A DNA stretch of 64,000 nucleotides, taken from Lactococcus nasutitermitis (lineage in GTDB: Bacteria > Bacillota > Bacilli > Lactobacillales > Streptococcaceae). The notes beneath the pieces are model-generated. The model saw nothing but the letters and a program-made list of their open reading frames with translations. It was not told the origin of the DNA and did not search any database. Below, in pieces: positions 35,870-43,800 of the stretch (the stretch's first letter is position 1; every line of letters begins with the position of its first letter). The stretch covers positions 62,001 through 126,000 of the forward strand of contig NZ_BOVQ01000006.1 of NCBI RefSeq assembly GCF_018403765.1, read 5' to 3'. Made by a program: the position numbers and the translations under genes.

Positions 35870-36265
35870 ATGAAAGCAAAACTTGGCAACACAACGATTG
35901 ATTATTGGAAAATTAGCACCGACAAACCTGAAAATGAACCTTGGCTTATGGAAGCTTTTGAAAAAAAGCAACTTGCATGGAGTGGTAAACTCGTTATGGA
36001 ACGTGCCGAGCGCCAAAAACTGCACGATAACGACATGGCAGGAAAAGAAAACAACTCGACTGAAGCCGCATGGAGCTGGCTTTTGCTCTATGTCGAACTC
36101 GGCAGCTTTGCGAACGCTTATCCTTACAACATTTATCTCCTCGTCAATCAACCACGCATTCCCGCTTTCGGACAAGTCGGCGAATACCTTGTCAAAGCAC
36201 CCGACGGCAGTTTAGAAGTCTATTCTGAAAAGAAATTTGAACGGGATTTGAAAGTGATTTTATAG
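35870..36265 (+). CDS. Small protein of the tandem paralogue family (copy 3)
   Basis: 131 residues; ATG 35870 (AAAAGGAAAA before it) gives MKAKLGNTTIDYWKIS, aligning with the other copies; an ATG 18 nt upstream is less likely. It carries a longer middle part and ends GQVGEYLVKAPDGSLEVYS. Diverged in length from copies 1 and 2. Function unknown. Confidence 0.7.
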   Translation: MKAKLGNTTIDYWKISTDKPENEPWLMEAFEKKQLAWSGKLVMERAERQKLHDNDMAGKENNSTEAAWSWLLLYVELGSFANAYPYNIYLLVNQPRIPAFGQVGEYLVKAPDGSLEVYSEKKFERDLKVIL

Positions 36266-36302
36266 CAGATAAAATAAAAGAAAAGAGACAGATAGAACCT
36301 AT

Positions 36303-36476
36303 ATGAAAATAATACTATCAACAATCGCACTACTAAGTATGCTACTCTATTTCCTTAACATTGCCGACTTGGTAAATGTAAAAATCTACAGAATTTTTCT
36401 TGTTACTTCATATGCTCTTTTTTTTATTATGAGTGTCCCTATCTTTATCAACAAAAGAAGAGGTCGAGGTAAATAA
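36303..36476 (+). CDS. Very small membrane protein
   Basis: 57 residues: two hydrophobic stretches (IILSTIALLSMLLYFLNI and IFLVTSYALFFIMSVPIFI) and a basic end RRGRGK. The ribosome site is weak (AGACAG region). It ends directly at the terminator that also serves the opposite permease gene. Reported as probable because of topology and position. Confidence 0.5.
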   Translation: MKIILSTIALLSMLLYFLNIADLVNVKIYRIFLVTSYALFFIMSVPIFINKRRGRGK

Positions 36477-36500
36477 AATCGCTCAGTTGAGCGATTTTTT
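36476..36500. terminator. Bidirectional terminator before the lysine permease gene
   Basis: AAATCGCTC-AGTT-GAGCGATTT with T-run on each strand; it separates convergent genes. Confidence 0.88.
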
Positions 36501-37974
36501 ACTTATAATTTCTATCAAGATTCACTTCATCTAGTGGAATAAGCTTTGTGTGATGAATAATTTTATAGCCAAAGTAAAGGATTAAGAACAAGGGAAGTGC
36601 CATATAAGTTGTCAAGATTGCTGACCAGTGCCAGTGACTAAAGCCTCCTGCAAAGTTTTTGGTTCCATAACTTTGACCAAGCGCGATAGCAATAGACATA
36701 ATGAGCGCCAACAATGGGCCAACAGGGAACCATTTTGCATGATACCCAAGCTCTTTTGTGCTGTGACCTTGCTTGACAAAAGCCCGACGGAAACGATAAT
36801 GAGAAATCGCAATTCCAATCCAAGCGAGGAAGCCAGAAAGTCCAGAAGCGGCCAAAAGGTAAGTATAAAATCCAGGACCAAAGATACTTGTAACAAAGGC
36901 AAACAAACCAATAATGGTTGTTACGATGACAGCTGTCATTGGAATACCTTTACCATCACGTGTTTTACTGAAAACTTTCGGTGCAAAACCTTCCAGAGAC
37001 AAGCTATAAAGCATTCGAGAAGCAGCATAAAGCCAAGAATTAGCAGCGGAAATAACCGAAGTCAAGATGACGGCATTCATGATAGAAGCTGCTGCAGCAA
37101 GTCCAGCTTTTTCAAAAATCAAGGTAAAAGGTGAAATAGAAATGTGTGTTTCAGAAGCATTGAGCAGATTTGGATTTTTGTACCAGATGAGCGCACCAAT
37201 AATGAAAATCGTTGCGAAATAGAAGAGGACAATTCGCCAGAAAACCTGTTTAATAGCAGTTGGAACGGTTTTTTCAGGATTTTCAGACTCGCCTGCGGCA
37301 ATTCCGACGATTTCAGTTCCTTGAAATGAGAAACCAGCAATCATCAGCACAGCGAGCATTCCGCCGGCACCACCGACAAAACCATGATTGCCACCAGCAG
37401 AAAGATTTTTCACGACGGAAAGACCAGGTTGATGGAAAATTCCTACGATGGTGAGGACACCAACGGCAAGAAAGGCAATGACCGCAATGACTTTAACCAA
37501 TGCCATCCAAAATTCCGCTTCGCCATAAGCGCGCGCAGAAGTTAAGTTGATAATCAAAATCAGCGCCAAAATGACCGCCGACCAAATCCAACTTGGCACA
37601 TTTGGCAACCAGAATTTCATGATTAAACCAACCGTTGCTGCCTCAACTGCAACAGTAATCGCTGAATTAAACCAATAATTCCAGCCCATAGCAAAGCCAA
37701 AAGCTTTGTCAACATAACGACTAGCAAATGTCGCAAACGAGCCAGATAAGGGCAGGTAAGACGCCATTTCGCCGAGTGAGGTCATCAAGAAAAAGACCAT
37801 CAAGCCAATTACGGCATAAGCAACAAGCGAACCGAGCGGTCCAGCTTGTGAAATCGTTGCACCAGAACCAACAAAAAGTCCAGTACCGATTGTCCCACCA
37901 AGGGCAATCATCGTCAAATGACGTTGTTTCAGGCCACGTTTGACCTGATTTTTATTTTGAGAACTGTTTTCCAA
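36499..37974 (-). CDS. lysP: Lysine-specific amino acid permease (APC superfamily)
   Basis: 491 residues, 12 membrane segments. APC/AAT hallmarks: RHLTMIALGGTIGTGLFVGSG near the start, then the GESENPEKTVPTAIK loop. The start codon is TTG at 37974, 7 nt after AGGAG (minus strand); the next Met is within the first helix. The leader holds a lysine riboswitch, which assigns lysine as the substrate more surely than the protein alone. It imports L-lysine with protons. Confidence 0.88.
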   Translation of the reverse strand: MENSSQNKNQVKRGLKQRHLTMIALGGTIGTGLFVGSGATISQAGPLGSLVAYAVIGLMVFFLMTSLGEMASYLPLSGSFATFASRYVDKAFGFAMGWNYWFNSAITVAVEAATVGLIMKFWLPNVPSWIWSAVILALILIINLTSARAYGEAEFWMALVKVIAVIAFLAVGVLTIVGIFHQPGLSVVKNLSAGGNHGFVGGAGGMLAVLMIAGFSFQGTEIVGIAAGESENPEKTVPTAIKQVFWRIVLFYFATIFIIGALIWYKNPNLLNASETHISISPFTLIFEKAGLAAAASIMNAVILTSVISAANSWLYAASRMLYSLSLEGFAPKVFSKTRDGKGIPMTAVIVTTIIGLFAFVTSIFGPGFYTYLLAASGLSGFLAWIGIAISHYRFRRAFVKQGHSTKELGYHAKWFPVGPLLALIMSIAIALGQSYGTKNFAGGFSHWHWSAILTTYMALPLFLILYFGYKIIHHTKLIPLDEVNLDRNYK

Positions 37975-38027
37975 AAGTTTTCTCCTAAAATATTTTTATA
38001 CATTTAATTTGCCGACCATAAAATTTT

Positions 38028-38043
38028 TTGACAAAGCTGTCAG
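38028..38043. repeat. Dispersed palindrome, variant, in the lysP leader
   Basis: TTGACAAAGCTGTCAG, imperfect. Confidence 0.7.
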
Positions 38044-38051
38044 TCACCATT

Positions 38052-38158
38052 TTTGTTTTTGACAGAACTGCCGAAGGGACTTAGTGGCTTTGCCACTTAG
38101 ACTTCTCGGTCAGGGAGACCTTATATCAAAGATGTGAAGTTGTACCCTGTCCAAAAAA
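38052..38158 (-). repeat. Structured repeat element, copy A (minus orientation)
   Basis: On the minus strand: TTGGACAGGGTACAA at the left, CCCTGACCGAGAAGTCT in the middle, and CGGCAGTTCTGTCAAAAA at the right. These segments align with copy B at 54862-54959 in the same order and spacing, while the stems between have different bases but keep pairing potential. Two nested stems are possible. It sits between the riboswitch terminator and the lysP start, so it is transcribed with lysP. Confidence 0.7.
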
Positions 38159-38167
38159 TTATAACCA

Positions 38168-38390
38168 CAAAAAAAGCAATCTCAAATAGAAGATTGCTAA
38201 ACGTAAGAAAAAAATTTACTTTTCAACTACGAATAGCGCCCCGCGTTTCCGCGACAGTCTAGTCAGTATCTCCAACTAGCCCAAGATTTGACAGCAAGCC
38301 TGTAAAACCTTTCGGCAACGTCTCCACTACCAAGTCTCTCAGCGTGCTTGCGCTCAACTTGATTTCCTATCCGTTGCAACCTCTATCGAA
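38168..38390 (-). promoter_or_regulatory. Lysine riboswitch (L box) with terminator platform
   Basis: Read on the minus strand the leader contains GATAGAGGTTGC near its 5' end, then GGAGACGTTGCCGAAAGG, GGCTTGCTGTCAAATCTTGG, and a closing CTATTCG that pairs with CGATAG to form P1 (38388-38383 with 38236-38230). These blocks match the known lysC/lysP L box order. The expression platform AGCAATCT/AGATTGCT with a T-run (38198-38168) is an intrinsic terminator. High lysine should cause termination before lysP. Confidence 0.88.
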
Positions 38391-38403
38391 TGTATATGGA
38401 CTT

Positions 38404-38432
38404 ATCTTATCGTTTTTTGAAAAATATGTCAA
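38404..38432 (-). promoter_or_regulatory. Promoter of the lysP leader
   Basis: TTGACA (38432-38427), 17-nt spacer, TAAGAT (38409-38404), placing the transcript start near the 5' end of the riboswitch. Confidence 0.75.
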
Positions 38433-38438
38433 GCTTTT

Positions 38439-38454
38439 TTTGACAGAATTGTCA
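38439..38454. repeat. Dispersed palindrome between lysP and uppP promoters
   Basis: TTGACAGAATTGTCAA in the divergent intergenic region. Confidence 0.88.
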
Positions 38455-38539
38455 AAAAAATTTGCATAAATATGAGTTCTGACAGAAAGTTTTATGTTAT
38501 AATGAATAATAAATAAGAAAAAATATTCAGGAGAAAAAA

Positions 38540-39385
38540 ATGGATTTTATCCGCGCCATTATTCTAGGAATTATTGAAGGCATCACAGAGTGGCTCCCCA
38601 TCTCAAGTACAGGTCATTTGATTATTGCCGAAGAATTTATCAAGCTCAATCAATCCGCAGCTTTCAAAGAAATGTTCGATGTCGTCATTCAATTTGGCGC
38701 AATTTTATCAGTTGTTGTCCTTTACTGGCACAAGCTCAATCCTTTCAACGCTTTAAATAAAAAAAATCAGCAAAAATCAGCCCGCGAAGTCCAGCTCACT
38801 TGGCGACTTTGGGCAAAAGTTTTTATCGCCTGCCTGCCTGCAATTATCATTGGCTTTCCGTTAAATGACTGGCTCAATGCACATTTTTATAATTTTGTCG
38901 TTGTCGCATTGATGTTGATTATTTACGGTGTTGCCTTTATCTACGTAGAGCGTTGGCTGAAAGATAAAACGCCTCATGTCACTGATATTGACCATCTTCC
39001 TTATTCAATCGCGTTCATGATTGGACTTTTCCAAGTTCTCTCGCTCATTCCCGGTACATCACGTTCCGGTGCAACCATTTTAGGTGGACTGGTTTTGGGA
39101 ACAAGTCGCGCAGTCGCAGCAGAATTTACCTTTTTCCTTGGTATTCCTATCATGTTTGGTGCCAGCCTCTTAAAAATTGTCAAATTCTTCATGCACCATG
39201 GCTTAACATTCACACAGTTTGGTATTCTCCTTGTCGCTTGTCTCGTTGCCTTTGGCGTTTCCATGCTCGCTATTCGCTGGTTGATGAACTACGTTAAAAA
39301 ACACGATTTTACATTTTTCGGAAAATACCGTATCGTCCTTGGTATTATCCTTCTCATCTATGCAGTTGTTAAACAATTTATCTAA
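38540..39385 (+). CDS. uppP: Undecaprenyl-diphosphatase (BacA/UppP)
   Basis: 281 residues, about eight membrane segments. Motifs: [15 protein letters not shown] with the catalytic Glu/Ser/His region, and the family block [21 protein letters not shown]. It recycles undecaprenyl diphosphate to the monophosphate for peptidoglycan export, and gives bacitracin tolerance. Extended -10 (TGT-TATAAT, ending 38503) and AGGAGAA ribosome site. Terminator follows. Confidence 0.96.
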   Translation: MDFIRAIILGIIEGITEWLPISSTGHLIIAEEFIKLNQSAAFKEMFDVVIQFGAILSVVVLYWHKLNPFNALNKKNQQKSAREVQLTWRLWAKVFIACLPAIIIGFPLNDWLNAHFYNFVVVALMLIIYGVAFIYVERWLKDKTPHVTDIDHLPYSIAFMIGLFQVLSLIPGTSRSGATILGGLVLGTSRAVAAEFTFFLGIPIMFGASLLKIVKFFMHHGLTFTQFGILLVACLVAFGVSMLAIRWLMNYVKKHDFTFFGKYRIVLGIILLIYAVVKQFI

Positions 39386-39393
39386 GAAAATAA

Positions 39394-39420
39394 AAATCTG
39401 GTACAGACCAGATTTTTTTA
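39394..39420 (+). terminator. Terminator of uppP
   Basis: AAATCTGGT-ACAG-ACCAGATTT followed by T-run. Confidence 0.9.
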
Positions 39421-39477
39421 ATTATTCTCAGAAAATTAAGTTGCAAAAACCCTAAAAATCTGCTATAATAGTTCTCT

Positions 39478-39524
39478 GTGGTAAAAAACCACAACTTACA
39501 CAGGACTCAACCTGTGTCATTAGT
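39478..39524 (+). promoter_or_regulatory. rpsF leader hairpins
   Basis: Two small hairpins, GTGGT/ACCAC and ACACAGG/CCTGTGT, occupy the leader just before AAAGGAGG. Position fits a ribosomal-protein autoregulatory leader such as the S6:S18 leader, but I could not verify the diagnostic bulge sequence. Confidence 0.45.
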
Positions 39525-39544
39525 CCAAAAGGAGGAAAAAATCA

Positions 39545-39838
39545 ATGACTAAATACGAAATTCTCTACATTATTCGTCCAAACATTGATGAAGAAGCAAA
39601 AAACGCTGTTGTTGCACGTTTTGATACAATCTTGACTGACAATGGAGCAGTTAATGTTGAATCTAAAGACTGGGAAAAACGCAAACTTGCTTACGAAATC
39701 AAAGATTTCCGTGAAGGTTTGTATCACATCGTAACTTTTGAAGCAGAAACAACTGCTGAAGCTACAAGTGAATTTGACCGTCTTGCAAAAATCAGCGAAG
39801 ACATTCTTCGTCACATGATTGTTAAAGTGGAAGGCTAA
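39545..39838 (+). CDS. rpsF: 30S ribosomal protein S6
   Basis: 97 residues: [20 protein letters not shown] and [24 protein letters not shown] are the typical S6 start and core. Part of the small subunit platform, pairs with S18. Strong AAAGGAGG ribosome site. First gene of rpsF-ssb-rpsR, six nt before ssb. Confidence 0.97.
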   Translation: MTKYEILYIIRPNIDEEAKNAVVARFDTILTDNGAVNVESKDWEKRKLAYEIKDFREGLYHIVTFEAETTAEATSEFDRLAKISEDILRHMIVKVEG

Positions 39839-39844
39839 TTCATC

Positions 39845-40345
39845 ATGATAAATAATGTTGTTTTGGTTGGTCGTGTTGTTCGTGATCCAGAACTACGCTA
39901 CACGCCCTCAAATGTCGCTGTTGCTACATTTACAGTGGCTGTAAATCGTCGTTTTAAAAACGCCCAAGGTGAACGTGAAGCAGATTTCATCAACTGTGTC
40001 ATTTGGCGTCAAGGTGCTGAAAACTTAGCAAATTGGGCTAAAAAAGGTGCATTAGTTGGTGTCACAGGTTCTATCCAAGTAAGAAATTATGAAAATCAAC
40101 AAGGGCAACGTGTCTATGTGACAGAAGTTCTTGTAGATAATTTCCAAATGCTTGAAAGCCGTGCAACACGGGAAGGACAAAGCGGTGGAAGTCAGAGTAC
40201 ATACTCAGCTCCACAACAAAATAACCGTCCATCTTCATCTACGAATACAAACGCAAGCAATGCAACACCAAATTTCGGACGTGACGCAGATCCATTTGCT
40301 GGAAGCTCACCGATGGAAATTTCAGATGATGATTTACCATTTTAA
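39845..40345 (+). CDS. ssb: Single-stranded DNA-binding protein
   Basis: 166 residues. OB fold at 1-110 ([34 protein letters not shown] in family form), a Gln/Ser/Asn-rich linker, and the acidic tip [10 protein letters not shown] that recruits repair and replication proteins. Conserved position between rpsF and rpsR identifies the housekeeping SSB (SsbA type). Confidence 0.96.
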   Translation: MINNVVLVGRVVRDPELRYTPSNVAVATFTVAVNRRFKNAQGEREADFINCVIWRQGAENLANWAKKGALVGVTGSIQVRNYENQQGQRVYVTEVLVDNFQMLESRATREGQSGGSQSTYSAPQQNNRPSSSTNTNASNATPNFGRDADPFAGSSPMEISDDDLPF

Positions 40346-40350
40346 TGCAG

Positions 40351-40441
40351 TGAAATAATTAAGGCGCAAGCATCTAATTATTTCATGAAAACCGGATAAC
40401 GGTTTTCTACTCATTCATTTTTTGTTAAAATCAAACAAAAA
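40351..40441 (+). other. Three consecutive hairpins between ssb and rpsR
   Basis: TGAAATAATTA/TAATTATTTCA (40351-40385), GAAAACCG/CGGTTTTC (40387-40407) and TTTTTGTT/AACAAAAA (40419-40441). None ends in a normal T-tail after a GC-rich stem, so processing, pausing or partial termination within the operon is more likely than full termination. Confidence 0.6.
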
Positions 40442-40481
40442 GAACGAGTAAACAAAGACAAATAATATAAGGAGAAAAACA

Positions 40482-40727
40482 ATGGCACAACAACGTCGTA
40501 ATAGTTTTAAACGTCGCAAAAAAGTTGACTTTATCGCTGCTAATAAAATCGAAATCGTTGATTACAAAGATACTGAACTCTTGAAACGTTTCATCTCAGA
40601 ACGTGGTAAAATCTTGCCACGTCGTGTGACTGGTACTTCAGCTAAGAATCAACGTAAAGTAGTAACAGCTATCAAACGTGCTCGCGTAATGGCATTACTT
40701 CCATTCGTAGCATCTGACGAAAACTAA
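40482..40727 (+). CDS. rpsR: 30S ribosomal protein S18
   Basis: 81 residues, very basic: [44 protein letters not shown] and ALLPFVAS fit S18. It binds S6 on the platform. AAGGAGAA ribosome site; terminator follows. Confidence 0.97.
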   Translation: MAQQRRNSFKRRKKVDFIAANKIEIVDYKDTELLKRFISERGKILPRRVTGTSAKNQRKVVTAIKRARVMALLPFVASDEN

Positions 40728-40737
40728 TAAATAAAAA

Positions 40738-40760
40738 TCCCACATAGTGGGACTTTTTTT
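40738..40760 (+). terminator. Terminator of rpsF-ssb-rpsR
   Basis: TCCCAC-ATA-GTGGGA with C and T7 behind. Confidence 0.9.
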
Positions 40761-40784
40761 ATATCTATAAAATTCAGATTAAAA

Positions 40785-40808
40785 AAGCCAAATCAGATGA
40801 TTTAGCTT
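40785..40808 (-). terminator. Terminator of the LPXTG adhesin gene
   Basis: On the minus strand AAGCTAAATC / GATTTGGCTT followed by T-run. Confidence 0.8.
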
Positions 40809-40823
40809 TTTACTATACACTTA

Positions 40824-43800
40824 TTATTTACTATGTTTTGACTTATAGTTACGTTGTTTCCAAGCTTCCAATAAAGCAACTCCAACTAAAGAAAGCGAAC
40901 CAATTAACACAAGTGAATTATTCTCATTTTCGCCAGTAGCAGGCAAACTTTGATGTTTGCTGACAGTTGCTACTTTCTTTTGAGCAGTAGGTTTATTTGT
41001 AGCTTTTTTGGCAATAGGTTTAGGTGTAGGCTTTGGAGCAGGTGTAGGTATCATAGGTGGAGTTGATATTATTTCTCCAGCATCAACTGTTAAATGAGTT
41101 GTTGAAGTGATATCATTTCCAGCAGCATTTTGAACTGTATAAGTTACAGTGTAGTTGCCAACTGGCAATACAGCTGCCGGAACAGTTTCATCACTTGTAC
41201 CTGTCCAAACAATCTTACCATTTTCATCACTAATCGTAACTTTTATTTTTGCACCATTAGTATCCGTCAGACTACCAGCGCTACCATCAGCATTTATTGA
41301 ACCTGTAAAGTCATCCGCAGGTTTAAAATCTTTACCAACAGCAAGACTATCATTAGGCTTAGTAACAAGAGCAGTTTTATCAGTAGGAGCAACAACATCT
41401 TTTTGATTTACAGTCAAGAGTGTTGACTGACTAATAAGATTCCCATTAGAATTTTTCGTACTGTAAGTGACAGTGTATGAGCCTTGTGCTAATTTACTAG
41501 CAGGAACAGTATCATCAGCATTTCCAGACCAAATAACTTTTCCATCTTTATCAGTGATGCTAACAGTAATGTTTTGACCATTAGTATCCGTCAGACTACC
41601 AGCACTACCGTTCGCATTTACCGAACTTGTAAAGTCGTTTGCAGGTTTGAAATCATCTCCAACCGTGATATTATCAGTAGTTTTTGTAGTCAGAGCAGTA
41701 TTATCTGTGACCGTCAGTAACGTTGTACTTGTTACGGCATTTCCATTTGAATCCATCGTAGTGTAAGTCACAGTATAATTTCCACCAGTAAAGCTATAAT
41801 TACCACTGGCATCAGGAGTGACAACTTTTCCAGAACTATCTGTCACAACGACTTGAACAGCTTTACCATTTAGCTTATCAGAATTTCCAGCACTACCGTC
41901 CGCATTTGTCATTGTTGTTAAGTCTGTTGTTGGATTGAATGTACTACCAGCATTCAGACTATCGTTTGGTTTAGAAGACAAAGCAGTATTATCTGCCACA
42001 TTAACAATCGTTGTTGCAGTGACAGTATTGCCAGATTTATCTTTTGCCGTATAAGTTACATTGTAGCTTCCACCTGTTAGATTGACTGAACCACTCACAT
42101 CACCATCATAAACGACATTTCCTTTATTATTGGTAATAGTTGCGTGGATTGTAGCGCTATTAACCGTTAAACTTGCCAAACCGTCAGAACCATCTGCATT
42201 TGTCGCAACAGTTAAGTCCGTAGCAGGATTATAAGCACCAACCGTCGTATTATCAGTAGCTTTTGAAGTGAGTGCCGTATTATCTTTAGGCGCTTGAGCG
42301 ACAGTCAGTTCAGTTGTAGAACTTACAGCATTTCCATTAGAATCTGTCGTGCTATAAACCACAGTATAATTTCCCTGAGCAAGCGTATAGCTTCCGTTAC
42401 TATTAGCTTTTACTGCATTTCCGCTCGTGTCAGTCACGGTTACTTTTACAGCTGCATTATTTGTGTTATCAAAACTACCAGCACTACCATCTGCATTTGA
42501 TGAAGCTGTAAAGTCAGTTGAAGGAGTAAAGTTGACCGTGGTTTGTCCAGTTTCAGGTGTCAATTCATCTGTTGCTTTAGAACTGATTGCAGTCAAATCT
42601 TGGCTGACAAGAGTTGTTGTTGCTGAGACAGGATTACCATTGGAATCTTTCACAGTATAAGTCACATTGTAAGAGCCACCGGTCAACACACCAGCAGGAA
42701 CAGTTTCATCAGCTGTGCCTGTCCAGATAGTTTTTCCTGTACTATCTTTAATCACAACGGCAACTTCAGCACCATTTGTATTTGTCAATGAACCCGCACT
42801 AGCATCAGCATTTACTGAACTTACAAAATCACTCGCAGGACTATAACTTTGTCCGACTTTGAGAGTATCCGTTGCTTTTGAGTTGATAGCTGTATTATCT
42901 TTTACAGTCACAAGTGTCGTACTCGTGACAGCTGTACCCGAACCATTATCAACTGTGTAAACGACCGTATAACTTCCACCAGTCAGATTAAGAGTATGAT
43001 TTGCATCACCTGTATAGATAACATCTCCATTTTGATTCGTGACTTTGACTTGCACAGGCTTATTATTTGTTGAAGATAGTGTTCCTGAACTGCCGTCAAT
43101 ATTTGTTGAACTTGTATAGTCTGTTTCAGGATTATAATTGCCAGCATTGATCGTATCAGTGGTTTTAGTAGTTAATGTTGTTTTATCTGCTGTGACGGTA
43201 AGTGCTGTTGTACTCGTTACAGGATTACCGTTAGAGTCTTTAACACTATAAGTCACCGTATAATCTCCAGCAGGGAGTTTATCTGCTGGTACACTCTCAT
43301 CTGCTGTACCAGTCCATACAGTTTTACCTGTGCTGTCAGTGATAACAACATTGACTTTGGCATCATTTGTATCTGTTACTGAACCCGCACTCGCATCAGC
43401 ATTTGTTGAACTTGTAAAATCAGTCGCAGGTTGATAGTCATTTCCTTCAAGGATACTGTCCTTTTTAACTGAGCTGATTGCTGTATTATCTTTTACCGTG
43501 ACAGTCGCTGTTGCAGTGGCTAAATCTCCAGTATCTGGATCTGTGTAAGTATAAGTAACTTTGTAAATTCCAGCTTTATTTGTATCAACACTTGTGCCTG
43601 TAGAGCCATCAGGAGATAAGACAGACACTGTCAATTCTGGATCTCCCCAAGGAACTTGTCCACCTTCAGAATTTGTCACATCTCCGAGATTATCTGCAGG
43701 TGACCAGGTCGAACCAACATTTATTGTAGAGTCATTAGCTGTTGCAGAAACAGGACCATAAACGGTAACAATTCCTGTGTCGGAGACAGTCTTTTCTTCT

